A DNA stretch of 64,000 nt from Diplonema japonicum (GCA_964019335.1 OZ025659.1:186001-250000), one strand, 5' to 3'; shown: positions 31,219 to 41,910, counted from the first letter of the stretch. Numbers and translations: made by a program. The notes: generated by a model not told the origin, from the sequence alone.

Positions 31219-32685
31219 TCATTTCTTTTGCATCGCTTCATAACTCGCGAAAATATCGTCGATCCACGCCTCTCTGACCCAGTTGTAATAGTGCGCCCCG
31301 TCAGGGGACGTGTGGATCATGGGCCAGCTTTTGGCGAAGGTGTCGACGATGGGGTAGCCGCGGAACGACACGAGCTCAGTCTGCGCCTTGGCGAAAAGAT
31401 AGTGGCGGAGATTGTTGCGGCAGTCGGTGCGGTGCTGCACCACCCGCATGTGCCTGTTCATCGGGTGCGCCGGAATCCCAAACCAAATGAGCGACGTGTT
31501 GTGCCGATCGAAATCTCTCAACGCATTCTCCACAGTATTCGCATGCTTGGCTAGCGTCCAACACCCGCTAGCATGGTGTTGCCCTACACCAGCTATCACC
31601 GTTTTGTTAGGTTTCATCAGCATTTCAACTGCACTGGGCCGTGACGTGTTTAAAAAGTAAGACGCAACATATGCCACAGTGACACCGTGGCTGGGAATGG
31701 TGTCCGACCGGTCTCCTTTCCACACCTTGTCGAAGGCGTACTTGACCCCTAAGCGTGACAGTAGCCCGTAGAATGTCATTCTCATATGTGAATCACCAAA
31801 GAAATACAGTGTCTTCCCTTTGAGAAGATTCAGAATCATGTCTTTTGAGTATTTTTTATGAAGTCCGGTGGATGGTGTCCACTCGTACCGTCGTTTGAAA
31901 TCCATCCGCCCGAGGAGGTCCGGGGTGAAGGCGTTGAGCTTGGTTTCTTTCTTGCCAAGCGACAGCCAGTACTGCGGGAATTCTTTTTTGAAATCGGATG
32001 TGTCCGGGCCTGCGTCGGACCATCGGCCGGGGACGTTATGTTGCAGCTGATCCATGTTGCATGTTAGCGATGGATAGCCATCTGTAAGAGACTGCTGGGA
32101 GTAGTCGTACCACGTCTTTTCCTTTGCCTCGTTGATGGCGTTGAACTGTTCGTAGACAAGCTCGGCGGTGAGGATGTAGTCTCCCTTCTTCGTTGTACGG
32201 AATGTTGTGTGATACAAGCAGTTTTTTTTGTACTCTGTCTTCCCCATCGTGATTTCCGGGCCGCGAAGCATCACCCTCATAAAGTCCGGGCCGTAGTTTT
32301 CCCGGAGATATTTTTCAACCTTAGGGTCGCTTGATATTTCGATTTTCTCAGCCGTCTTACATTCCACCTTCGATTTTCTTGCAGACATCAGCATCCCCTC
32401 GCACTTTACCGCATCCCACCATATCTCTGTTTGAAATCCCCCTTGTGCGTACTCGTATAAAAGTTGCATTTTATGAACATCCAGTGAAAGGACAGGGGGG
32501 GCAGGGTTGTCTCGAGGTGGTGTAGTGCTGTCTTGAAGTGGTGTCGCGCTGTGGTGGCTTCCCTTGTACGCCGTCCAGTCGCCTGAAGACTCATTTGCGT
32601 TGAAGAGAAACTGGAACCCCACAGCCCATGTTGCGGAAATTACCACCACTAAGCTCACTATTCGTGTTGTGTGTTTTTTTGGCAT
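31219..32685 (-). CDS. Type II membrane protein with SGNH/PC-esterase-like domain, 488 aa
   Basis: A positively charged start (MPKKHTTR) precedes one hydrophobic segment (about residues 9-29), giving a type II, Golgi-style topology. The C-terminal half has the two motifs of PC-esterase or SGNH acyltransferases: LYFFGDSHMR, with Ser299 as nucleophile, and SPDGAHYYNWVREAW, with Asp462 and His465 as the D-x-x-H pair. GVGQHHASG and the short NTSLIWFG strand lie in places expected for this fold. Cys residues in the luminal part and N-glycosylation sites (NTS) fit a secretory-pathway enzyme. Relatives (CASD1, NXPE, plant TBL) acetylate or otherwise modify glycans. The specific substrate is unknown. 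Confidence 0.72.
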   Translation of the reverse strand: MPKKHTTRIVSLVVVISATWAVGFQFLFNANESSGDWTAYKGSHHSATPLQDSTTPPRDNPAPPVLSLDVHKMQLLYEYAQGGFQTEIWWDAVKCEGMLMSARKSKVECKTAEKIEISSDPKVEKYLRENYGPDFMRVMLRGPEITMGKTEYKKNCLYHTTFRTTKKGDYILTAELVYEQFNAINEAKEKTWYDYSQQSLTDGYPSLTCNMDQLQHNVPGRWSDAGPDTSDFKKEFPQYWLSLGKKETKLNAFTPDLLGRMDFKRRYEWTPSTGLHKKYSKDMILNLLKGKTLYFFGDSHMRMTFYGLLSRLGVKYAFDKVWKGDRSDTIPSHGVTVAYVASYFLNTSRPSAVEMLMKPNKTVIAGVGQHHASGCWTLAKHANTVENALRDFDRHNTSLIWFGIPAHPMNRHMRVVQHRTDCRNNLRHYLFAKAQTELVSFRGYPIVDTFAKSWPMIHTSPDGAHYYNWVREAWIDDIFASYEAMQKK

Positions 32686-32721
32686 TCACCCCCCTTTCCC
32701 CACTCCCTCCTTTTATGGGTT

Positions 32722-32764
<43 letters not shown>

Positions 32765-32858
32765 CCTGCCGAAGGGAAAAAAAAGTGAGGAGAAACAGAG
32801 AGGGATGCAGTGAAGCGAAAATTCACTTGTTTTTTTTTTTTTAAAGATAATGTGCGTA

Positions 32859-32889
<31 letters not shown>

Positions 32890-33221
32890 GAAGGAAGGGG
32901 GAAAGGCCCAAAAAAGGAGAAAAAGCTCAAATTCTGCGCACCCGGAAGGGAGGAAGAAGAAGAAGAAAAAAGGCGGTGTTAAGGGGCAAATCCCACTTGA
33001 GGACCACCCTAGAAAAAGCAAAGATGAGATGAGAATTAAACAATATTCCTTTAGAACAAAAAAGGCAACGCTGGTTTAGAGATAAGAAGCGTAATGAATT
33101 GTTATTGCTAAAAGGAGTTGAGGCAGCTTTTTTTTCCCCCTCTCATTTTTTTTAAAAATTTTTTTTATCATTCCCAAAGTTCACTTCATGGAGGAAAAAA
33201 AAAAGGGGGAGATAGCTACGA

Positions 33222-33328
33222 GGTGCAAGGGTACAACAAAGAGAAGGTACAAGGCTTACAGTGTCTTTTTCTCTCTCTTAGGCCATCACTTCACCGCGAG
33301 CCCGAAGTAATTTCACAAGAGTGAATAA
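33222..33328 (+). repeat. Dispersed repeat copy 1 (pair with 33406-33518)
   Basis: The segment shares a near-identical core with the copy about 185 bases to the right: GGTACAAGGCTTACAGTGTC, then TTTTTCTCTCTCTTAGG, TCACTTCACCGCGAGCCC, and the end TTCACAAGAGTGAATA. Differences are small indels. Function unknown; it may be the edge of a decayed mobile element. Confidence 0.75.
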
Positions 33329-33405
33329 AAAGGGGGGGGGGGGAATAGCTATTTACTGCCAACAAGACGACTCCCTGAAATTACTTCACCACGAGGGGCA
33401 AAAGA

Positions 33406-33518
33406 GGTGGCAAGGATACAACTGGGAAGGTACAAGGCTTACAGTGTCTTTTTCTCTCTCTTAGGTCACTTCACCGCGAGCCCCGAGAGCGTGAAGCAAG
33501 TTCACAAGAGTGAATAGT
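33406..33518 (+). repeat. Dispersed repeat copy 2 (pair with 33222-33328)
   Basis: It has the same core as the left copy. The sequence just before it (33344-33400: AATAGCTATTTACTGCCAAC, then GAAATTACTTCACCACGAGG) is the reverse complement of parts of 55073-55200, showing that the same family occurs in the opposite orientation some 22 kb away. Confidence 0.75.
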
Positions 33519-33648
33519 AAAAAAAACAAAAACCAATAATAATTTTTTTTAAAAAGGTTTTTAAAAAAAAAAAATGCAGTGCGATCAACAAAGACCGTCA
33601 AACCGTCCGATAAATTTCTCCTCCCCCCCCCCCCCCCCCCGGATTTTT

Positions 33649-36369
33649 CTAGGTAGAAATTGCCCTCCTCACAAATGCAGTCGAGGGTCGTTTACCGGGT
33701 GGACGAACAGGGGCCTTGTTACAGGGTAGTTTTTCAGGCGGGCGGACAGGGATCTTATGACAGTGCCACAGCATCACATCAATGGTGTTGTTTGCAAACT
33801 GTCCTACTGTGTGCCGATTGGTACAAGACTTGAAAGCCTCCGCACGCATCCGTGTGTAGGGACAGTTGGGGCGCCGTTTCATATTCTTCCTAATACGCAA
33901 CCTGCTGAAGATGTTTTCCTTTTTGGTGATGCCTTGGGTGTGGAGCTGGAGGAGGATTTTCCTGTGCGATTCTTCATCCTTCCAAAGCTTCGCAACTCGC
34001 TTCAGGTAGCCGTTCAAAAGTAAATCGGGTAGATCCACATCGGGAAGCGAAGGAGGCAGCTCAGCCCGTTCTTGCAATGCGATCGACGCAAAACCCTTCG
34101 CCCACTGATACTCAACCCCAGCACGGGAGCTGTCTTGTTTAATCGCTTGCTTCCAATACCACCATGTTCTCTGGAGCCGTACCGCTGCTGCATTTTGAAG
34201 CAGCATCATACAGTCTAACCATGAGCCGATAGCTGCCATTGCACGGCGTCTTCGAATAACGATTCTGTACTGAGTTTGGATGACGGAAACAGCACGGATA
34301 CGAACTTGAAGGTACGTTGCCTTTCTCATGAACCCGGTGATGATTCTCGAGGCTCTTTCTCGTCGTTTTGATTGCTGACGGCGTTTCACTCTGTACCACG
34401 CTTGGATCTTCAGGGCGGGGACCTGTGCAGGGCGTTTCCATGAAATCCACGGTTTCCATTTCAGTTGAATGGCGTGTGCTGCCCACGCACGCTCGCGCAT
34501 CACGGCGTTGAAATTTGTTTCGAAGAACTCTTTGCGCAATGAATCCACTTTCTTCACCGCTATGTATTGCCGCCAGTTTCGTTGGATGGTAATTACTTTT
34601 TCTGTAGTAATCGAATGGTCATGACACCACATTAGATTTTGCTCGCAGATTTCAAGAGATTCAGTGAACCTCCGTCTGCGTAGGGGCCTTGTCAAACGGC
34701 GTTGTATCAAGCCTCTGTACACAGATTGAATCGTGATGCAGGCTTTCGCCATGACTGACATTAGTTTTCTGTCGGTGGCAAGGTCGGTTTTAATTCTCTC
34801 GTTTTGGTATGCGTTGCGGCGTTGCACCATGGAACACATTGCTGTTCGGGCAAAAAAAATTCTGACACGACTTTGAATCAGACGGGCCGCGTGGGCTCTT
34901 TCAGTGGGGGATCTTTGGGAGAACGCGCGGATTTGAATTATTTTCCGGGCGGTTTTTGCGGCGGATGCGAAGGCGCGTGAAAAAGCTTGAACTACAACGG
35001 CGTTGGACCGGAGATACTCTCGTTCGGCGGCCTCCCGAAGTTCGATAGTTTCTGTCAACGCAGATTTTTTGATCCGGGCAATCGCGTTTGCTGTCGATAC
35101 CCTCCACCAGAGTTGGATTGTTTGCACCGAACGGTGCTTTTCGAAATAATCAGTTTCGTCTATAAACTCTGCGACTTCTTGAGTTTGACTCGCGTACCTC
35201 CACGTCCCTACGAGTCTTTTTGCAGCGTTCATCCTTGCTGCGCTTTGTATCTTGATCGCCGCTGTTGTCTTGTCGTTGTGTATAAGCATCTCCAGGATCT
35301 TTTCCTGCTTTTCAGAAACCGTTTTCCTCGCTTTCTTCACTTCCCACAACGATTTCGCGTGTTTCTCACCCAGCGTCCTTGCGGTGTGGTTTTGCTGGAT
35401 TTGTGTTAACATGTTTTCTTTTACCATTGCTGCGAGAGCTTTCTTGATACACCTCTGCATTGTTACACACGCAGCGTCCTCACGATTCTCCTTTTGCACC
35501 CTTTTGTCGGTGATGATGTGGTTTGCTGTGGTGATGTTGTTTACGGTGATCGTTGCGGTGATACATCTGAACCACGTTTGGATTTTGACGGCGGCACGCG
35601 CAACCTTCAGGTGGTGCAAACGCTTCTTCTCACGGTATTTCCGGAACATTGCCTGGATCATCACAGTAGAACGGAAGTCCACAATGGGGACACCGTCGCG
35701 AAGCGTTCTTTCAAGGTACACAGCGTGAATCGATTTCAAGCGCGATAAAAGTGCCTTGGCACGAAGGCATCTGAACCACGTTTGGATTTTAACACATGCG
35801 GTGAGATCTCGGGGAACATCGCTGCGAAGCATTTTTTCGAGGTACACAGCGTGGATCGATTTCAAGCGTGATAAATGTGCCTTGGCACGAAGGCATCTGA
35901 ACCACGTTTGGATCGAAATAGTAGCACGGACTTCTGGGAAAACCCCGTCGTGGAGCAGATTTTCGAGGTATGCAGCGTGAACCGATTTTAAGTGCGTTAG
36001 AAGCGCTTTGGCTTGAATACATCTGAACCATGTTTGGATTCTGACGGTGAAGGACTTTGCACGGATGCCTCTGTACCACGCCTGGATTTTTGAACATGGG
36101 CCCGCCATCCATTCCTCCTCCTTGGTGACCCAAAGGAGGGTTCTTTTTGCAGCGTTTGCCGACGGCGAGGCTGTCACGTATGTGAAGAAGCGCAGGGTAC
36201 GATACCACTTTTGTATTCTTCTGGCCATGTGTGTCTTTTCCACGTTCAGGCTTCGGTCGACTTCCGTGCGTCTTTTGTTTCGAAGACTCACCACTTCTTT
36301 CTCGGCCAGTACCATTCGTATCCACTTTTGTAAACAGATCGTTGCGCTGAATTGTTCATCGGGAGGCAT
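33649..36369 (-). CDS. IQ-repeat protein with about 18 calmodulin-binding-type motifs, 906 aa
   Basis: IQ-like motifs recur along the whole protein: ARRIQKWYRTLR, CSKIQAWYRGIR, TVRIQTWFRCIQ, TISIQTWFRCLR, CVKIQTWFRCLR, TVMIQAMFRKYR, AVKIQTWFRCIT, AIKIQSAARMNA, CITIQSVYRGLIQ, ALKIQAWYRVKR and others, roughly 18 by eye. Several between residues 70 and 240 are almost identical and spaced about 40-45 residues apart, indicating recent internal duplication. No motor, calponin-homology or kinase domain is present, unlike myosins or ASPM. Proteins of this kind bind calmodulin or centrin light chains, often at centrosomes, basal bodies or fibres. The C-terminal 150 residues are basic and lack IQ motifs. 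No intron is visible. Confidence 0.82.
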   Translation of the reverse strand: MPPDEQFSATICLQKWIRMVLAEKEVVSLRNKRRTEVDRSLNVEKTHMARRIQKWYRTLRFFTYVTASPSANAAKRTLLWVTKEEEWMAGPCSKIQAWYRGIRAKSFTVRIQTWFRCIQAKALLTHLKSVHAAYLENLLHDGVFPEVRATISIQTWFRCLRAKAHLSRLKSIHAVYLEKMLRSDVPRDLTACVKIQTWFRCLRAKALLSRLKSIHAVYLERTLRDGVPIVDFRSTVMIQAMFRKYREKKRLHHLKVARAAVKIQTWFRCITATITVNNITTANHIITDKRVQKENREDAACVTMQRCIKKALAAMVKENMLTQIQQNHTARTLGEKHAKSLWEVKKARKTVSEKQEKILEMLIHNDKTTAAIKIQSAARMNAAKRLVGTWRYASQTQEVAEFIDETDYFEKHRSVQTIQLWWRVSTANAIARIKKSALTETIELREAAEREYLRSNAVVVQAFSRAFASAAKTARKIIQIRAFSQRSPTERAHAARLIQSRVRIFFARTAMCSMVQRRNAYQNERIKTDLATDRKLMSVMAKACITIQSVYRGLIQRRLTRPLRRRRFTESLEICEQNLMWCHDHSITTEKVITIQRNWRQYIAVKKVDSLRKEFFETNFNAVMRERAWAAHAIQLKWKPWISWKRPAQVPALKIQAWYRVKRRQQSKRRERASRIITGFMRKATYLQVRIRAVSVIQTQYRIVIRRRRAMAAIGSWLDCMMLLQNAAAVRLQRTWWYWKQAIKQDSSRAGVEYQWAKGFASIALQERAELPPSLPDVDLPDLLLNGYLKRVAKLWKDEESHRKILLQLHTQGITKKENIFSRLRIRKNMKRRPNCPYTRMRAEAFKSCTNRHTVGQFANNTIDVMLWHCHKIPVRPPEKLPCNKAPVRPPGKRPSTAFVRRAIST

Positions 36370-36709
36370 GTTGTCAAAAAGAAAAGTTTTTTTTTTCCTG
36401 AAGAAATTAATAACGGTAACAATACGCTTTCACTTCTTAGCTTTCCCCCTCCAATTTTTTTTGTTTTGTTATAAAAAAGAAAAAGAAGAAGAAAAAAAAA
36501 AAAAAACCCTCCTTGTGCAGAAGCGTCGAAAAGGGGAAGGAAGGAAGAAACAAAAAAAAGAAAAGAAATTGGAGGCGTATGAAGAGAAGAAAGTAAAACT
36601 AAAAGAAACTTAATTAAACAGCGTTCTTCCCTCCTCCGCTCTATGTCTTTTTAGGTTTTTTACCACCTTTTCGTGACGTGTCCTGAGGGGATTTTTTTTT
36701 TTTTTATAA
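36370..36709. other. Intergenic sequence left of piggyBac-like element A
   Basis: A-rich and T-rich sequence with no credible gene. It ends in a T run followed by ATAA (36706-36709), the left flank of element A. Confidence 0.65.
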
Positions 36710-38876
36710 CCCCTAAACGCCCGCGCGGACGTTTTTGTCCTTATTTCAAAATTTGCTTTTTCGCTAAGTACTTTTTTTTGAACACGGCCCTTGGACTTCA
36801 AAATATGACATTGTTGCGCGGTTTATTTTGTCTTGGAACTATATTTTGCGTTAAAATTCAAGTTGTAATTGAAACCGGCAGGGTTGGCTTAAAATGGAAT
36901 CAGACAGTCAAAATAGCAGCGAAAACGTGAGTCTCCCCGACTGGTCAGATATTGAAGAAGACGACGACGAGACGGTCGAGGAGGGGCCGGAAACGATGCT
37001 TGGGTGGGAGAAATACTCCCAAAGGCCCGAAACGCACCGTTTCCGTGAAAAGGTGGGGCTCAAGACACCTCTGGGTGAAGCGGCCAACGAGGAGGGTGTT
37101 TTTAGTCTTTTTTTTTACACGCGCGGTACTTGAGCTCATAGTTTCTTCTACAAACAGTCGCTGCGATGCAAAAGAGCATCGGGATCTGAACCTTTCCGTC
37201 CCAGAGTTCAAAGTTTGGCTGTTTACGCTCGGCACCGAACATGAGGAGCTACTGGACAACGAATCCTAATTTAGCGATCCCGGCGTTTAAAGCTATGGGC
37301 AGAAACAGATTTGTCGACATCCAGCGTCACATCACCTTTGACAACATAGAAAACGTCAGTAAGGACTCTGAAGACAAACTGCTCCTCATGCGCAGGTTTC
37401 TTGACATCATTGTCAACCGGTGTAGGACTGTGCGGACCCCTGGCAAGTGGTTGTTCTGTTGACAGTGTTATCCCCTTTGATGGGCGGACAACAATGAAAG
37501 TCATGGCACCACGAAAAAACAACTCGGTGGGCATCAAGGTAATCGCTACATGCGACTCATCAAACGGTTACCTGGCGAATTTCAACATTTTCAGCAAGAA
37601 GTCCACAACACAGGACCTAGTCATGTGTGCTGTCGACCCCTGGCTGGGAACCCACCGTAGTATCGCCTTCGACAACTTCTTCTGTTCCCTGGGGCTCCAT
37701 CAGAAGCTATACGAAAACAAGATGCGCTCCTGCTCGACCTGCAGGAGGAACTGCCGGAGCATTCCGGCTTCCTTCCGCAGCCCGAAAAGGAACACGCCAG
37801 GGAGGATGACAAAGGCGCAGAAGCAGCTGCAGCTCAGGGAGGGGCAGTGGATGATGCTGCAGCAGGGTCCGGTGCACCTCATCCGGTGGATGGACTCACG
37901 CGAGGTGTTCTTCATGTCCACCTTGCCTCTGGGGGATGAAAACACGAGCGTCGAACGCTCGAAGAAGGAGAAGGGGAAGTGGAAGACCAGGAAGGTGGAA
38001 TGTCCCTACCAGGTTATTGACTACAACAACAACATGGGGGGGGTCAACCGGCACGACCAGCTCCAGGGGATCGGGGTTCGGCATATGAAAACCCGTAAGT
38101 GACCATGGCCGTTTTTTATTGGGTCCTGGAAAGCTGTGTTGCTAACTCCTCCATAATCTGGAAGGAGAACAGGGAATGTGGCACAAATTATGGCTTCTCG
38201 AACTTTAAAGAAGAACTTGTTGGCAAGCTTCTCGCCCATGCCCCAAAAGCCGATAGCACACCACCCCCGACTACACCGTCACCGACCCCCAAGCGCAAAC
38301 ACGCTAGCAATGAGGATTCCCTCACTCAGAAATACCCAAAACGTCTCGATTCGACCCTAAATCACACCTCCGAGACCATGATGAACGGAACGAAGGTGAG
38401 GAAGGTGCTCTGTGTTGTTCCTGGGTGCGGGAAGAAGGTGCAAACGTGGTGCCCCTGTTGCAAAGCCCCCTTATGCAAAACGTGTTTTTTACCCTTCCAT
38501 GCTACCCCGGCTGGAAAAAAAGTTCGTAAGTTGCTTTTTTCATCTCGCAGCCCCAAAAAGTCTCCAGACTGACCTCAATCCTAGAGTTCAGGGCACCAAA
38601 TAGGGCTGAATGCTGCCCTATTTAGCCCAGCCATAACTCCACGGACCCCCCACGACAAGGCCCCCCAAAATCGGACATAAAATGTACCCCCTCAACCCCC
38701 CTCTTACACACATAGTTAAGTGTTCTCATCTGAATCTGGCACCTGGAATAGAAAATTTTAGTACCGTTTACCCTTTCCTTGCACCTTCCTATGGTTGCAT
38801 GCTGCCCTTTTTTTGAGTATTTAAAGCAACAACGAAAATGGGGGGGTACCGTAGATAGGCTCCGGGCGTTTAGGGG
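36710..38876 (+). mobile_element. piggyBac-like element A, decayed, 2.17 kb
   Basis: The left end reads CCCCTAAACGCCCG and the right end CGGGCGTTTAGGGG, perfect 14-base inverted repeats. Both sides are flanked by ATAA in direct orientation (36706-36709 and 38877-38880). Element B at 45927-47659 has the same ends and flanks and is similar over its whole length. The internal transposase is broken by frameshifts and stops. The ends and gene differ from the 439-2251 element, so at least two piggyBac-like families are present. Confidence 0.82.
36894..38572 (+). pseudogene. piggyBac-like transposase pseudogene (element A)
   Basis: The transposase is spread over several frames: an acidic N-terminus (36894-37133), a middle part (37130-37270, 37241-37460), the catalytic core (about 37450-38102) and the C-terminus (38099-38572). 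Frame breaks lie near 37130, 37235 and 37450, and a TGA falls at about 38100 after KTRK. In the core the first catalytic Asp (SVDSVIPF) and second (IAFDNFF) are recognisable, but the third motif reads GGVNRHDQ where the family has GVD, so the third Asp is Asn. The C-terminal Cys-rich domain (CVVPGCGK, CPCCKAPLCKTCFLPFH) is intact. The copy cannot make an active enzyme as it stands. Confidence 0.85.
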
Positions 38877-40724
38877 ATAAAAGATTTCTCCATACCGCAG
38901 GCTTCAAAGCAGTGACACGGTTTTGAACTTCCTCACACCTTCTAGACCCTGAATCGTAGTGGTTGACAAGTTCTGTTTTTTTTTTTTTTTTTTTTCTTCC
39001 CCCACACCATTATAGTGTTCGGTTTGCAATTTCAACAAGGGTCTGAGCGAAGGGTCCGGGAGCAGTCCTTCGGACTCAGTCCGAAGAAGGTCCTCGGTCC
39101 CCTCGCTGATTGCGGTTTTTAACGCCCTGAGCTCCCTTTCAAGGTGCGACTGCTCGAACCGCGTCCACTGAAGATGCGTCTCAAGAAGAGCGGCCTTGTG
39201 ACCATCGAGCAAAAAGAGCGGGTCCTCGGGTTTGGAGGAGGCATTGTTTTTCGCAGCGGCACCTGTTCGAGAGCGGTCGGTGACCATCAAAGTCGCTTCG
39301 TTCTCCGCTTCGGCTTGAGAAATCAGTTGGGTGAGCTGTGTGAGCGTCTCCTTGTGGTTCACAAGCTGCCTGTGCGCCCGTTGATAAAACTGAAGAAGCT
39401 GTATTTCTGTCGATGTTTTTCTTGTCGAATTTTTAACGGTGTTGACAAGGTCCGTCCAACGCGCTCTCCATTGCTCGGGGATGTCCGCGAGATCTCCCGT
39501 TAAGACGGAGCCAACATGGTGGACCTCGATTTTACGGTTGTCGGTTTTTGTCTTCACCCGAACAACACTGAACGGGGGCAGAACGATTTCCATCTGCTGC
39601 GGCGACTGTGAACAATTTGTCAGATCGAGACCGGAACGAACACCGCGTATCGTGGCCACCATATCGTGTTCCTCCGATATGAATAAATCCATGTCCAAGG
39701 AAGCAGACACGACAGCAGGCCAGTACTGCACATCGTCAGGCTTGCAATTCTTCATGAACGAGCGGAGGCTGTGCGTCATGGCCTCGGACTTCACACCATA
39801 ATACAGAGTCCGTCCTACTTTGTCCGCCGGGAGGCTGGTAGACGCCGAAGCAATGATTAATATGAAATTGACCCATTCACCCATCACCTTCAAGTCCCTC
39901 GCTGCAATCGCTCGATTAATGGTCACCATGATATTAGGGGAGACAGGTGCGTAATTGAAGGGAGGGGTGTGGCCGGACCATCGTCCGAGCAACCTGTCCA
40001 ATCCAACCGGTTCGCATGTGTAAAGAAACAGCGTTAATAATTCGATATAAGTTAGTTTCGGGTTTGCAGGGAGGTATCGGCAGGCGATGGCTGTGGTGAG
40101 GAGGGAGAGCTGTCCCGTGGATATTTTGAGGTGGTTGCAGAGTTCTTGCAGGATGCTGGAGGATTTTCTCTCCCAGAGCGCGGTGAGCGTGCTTACCATG
40201 TCGATGGTTTCTTCCGGTCTGGGGAACGGGGTGTGGTGGCACATTCCCAAGTCTCGTGAGGCATTGAACTCACTGTCTTGATCGATAGCTTCGAATGTTT
40301 GTGTGATGTCCTCGTCGGTGGCTTCCATTTCACTTCTGTTTTCAATGCCGTCCACGGTTGCCATTACTTGGTACAGGCATTCGTTGACATCGTGTTGTGC
40401 GGATTTTGAAAAATCCTGCTGCATGCTGGCGTCTCTGTCTTCGCCTACCACGACCACGCCATCGTCGTCGCCTTCACCCCAAGCTGCTTTCTGCGATCGC
40501 CTTGTTATCAATCGGTCTAGTTTCTCGTTTTCAATGTCCGGATATGGTTGTGGATCGAACCCTGGAACGACTCCGCTTTCTTTATGTGTCGTGCGGTGCC
40601 CTGCACTCTTTGCATGTTCTTTCCGATATGCTTTCAGGTAGAACTCTCTCGTCAGCCGTGCGACCTCCGCCTGTTCCGCTTGAATCGCCGCTGGGTCCGG
40701 ACCTTTTTTTTTCTTGCCTGGCAT
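38821..40724 (-). CDS. ART-fold (ADP-ribosyltransferase-like) protein, stop codon displaced by element A, 622 aa
   Basis: The start at 40724 opens a Lys-rich leader. Residues about 170-390 resemble the R-S-E class of mono-ADP-ribosyltransferases: helices with LTYIELLTLFLYT, then GRTLYYGV (R305), VVSASLD (Ser340 or 342) and SPQQMEIVLPP, which gives a Q-x-E pair (Q377, E379). The last 200 residues are coiled-coil-like. A 35-bp GT-AG intron (38973-39007) is likely: splicing replaces a Lys run by ELVNHYDSGSRRCEEVQ and moves the frame. In that frame the coding sequence runs into element A at the TTA-T of its target site. Joining the flanks around the element would give TTA-TAA, so the ancestral stop lay at the insertion point; now 18 element-encoded residues follow, to a TAA at 38821. 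If the intron is not spliced, the protein stops at 38904 instead. ART assignment is by motif only. Confidence 0.6.
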
Positions 40725-41260
40725 TTTTTTTTTGCTCTTTTTTTTTGGGGGGGGATTGATTGATTTGGGAAGAAGAAAAAAATATAGAAAAGATATTGTG
40801 TTCCATAGACTTTTTTTTGTTGTTGTTGGTTTCTTTTTTTTTCTGTTTTTTCAAGGGGGGAGGCATGAAAGAAATTGCGTTTGGTAAGTTGTAACTTCTT
40901 CCCCCCCCCCCGGGCCCGCTCAGAGAGCAGAGAGCAGAGAGAAGGAAAAAAGAAAAGAGAGAGAAAACAACAACGAAAAAAAGGAGTGGGGGGGGGGGGT
41001 ACTGAAATGTCACTTTTTCGTAAATCTTTCTTCTCCTTCCGTATCTCTCAAACCACCGGAAGAAGAAGAAAAAACAAATGAGAGGAACCGAAGATTAGAA
41101 AAAGCATTAAAAACTGAAGCGCTGTGTAATATATAATGATATGAGAAACTCCTGGAAATAATAAAAAATAAAAATGAAGGGAATGAACGATTGTGGGGGG
41201 AAAAAATCACTGTGATACAGACAACCCCAAAATAAGAAAGAAACGATCGGCTTACAAGTA
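40725..41260. other. Intergenic low-complexity region
   Basis: Homopolymers and purine-rich sequence, including a C run at about 40902-40912 and a GAGAGCA repeat near 40922-40940. No gene was recognised. Its right end meets the eEF2-like fragment. Confidence 0.65.
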
Positions 41261-41807
41261 AACCTCCTGCTTACAACTTGTCGTAGTAGTTCTCGAGGCC
41301 AGCAACCTCAGGCTTGAGCCCCTTCCTGATACGGGTCTTGGTCACAAGGTCGGAGGCAAGGTTACCCGCCTCAAGCGGGTTACCGGGGAGGACTGCCAGT
41401 GGTCGAACACGCACTGGGGGAAGGCCTGTTGAGTGGGCTTTTTTTATTTTTTATTTTTTTTTTGACAACATACCTGTCCACCAGTGTTGGACCTGAGGTC
41501 AGCGGTGAACCCGAAGGACTCGGCGACAGGGAGGTAGGCACGGACCTGTATTATTATTATTATTATTATTCTTTCTTTTTTTCTTTCTTTTTTTTTTCTT
41601 TTCTTTTTTTGTTAAAAAAACACACGTTGTAGATGGGAGTCCCTGGCCTGTTCTCCTCACCAAGCATGATACCCCTCCTCTTGTTGAGGACACCGTAGAT
41701 CCCTCCCATGGCGTGCTCGACGGTCTGGATGTCGACAAGGAAGACGGGCTCCATGAGACCGGGCTTGGCGGTGAGGATGCAGGCGTAGTAGTTACGGCGG
41801 GCGGTGG
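41261..41807 (-). pseudogene. Truncated duplicate of the eEF2 3' end
   Basis: This segment repeats 42794-43342 almost base for base, including the last two exons, the last two introns and part of the exon before them. The introns are retained, so the copy arose at DNA level. Differences include the length of the ATT microsatellite in the intron, a few extra bases of the T/C tract and loss of one A in GGGGAAGGACTG (near 41389), which shifts the frame of the last exon. It lacks the N-terminal four-fifths of the gene. Its upstream end joins abruptly to an unrelated coiled-coil gene. It could be a real duplication or an assembly chimera. Confidence 0.85.
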
Positions 41808-41856
41808 GGATGATCATCGTCCATGTGTTCCGCGCCAGACGCCTGCTGGAGTTCCT

Positions 41857-41910
<54 letters not shown>

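Larger units (their letters stand above)
32686..33648. other. Intergenic region with homopolymers and two copies of a 100-bp repeat
   Basis: It contains a T run of about 38 bases (32725-32762), a GAAA microsatellite (32860-32888), a C run (33624-33640) and the two repeat copies listed separately. No gene was recognised on either strand. Confidence 0.7.
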
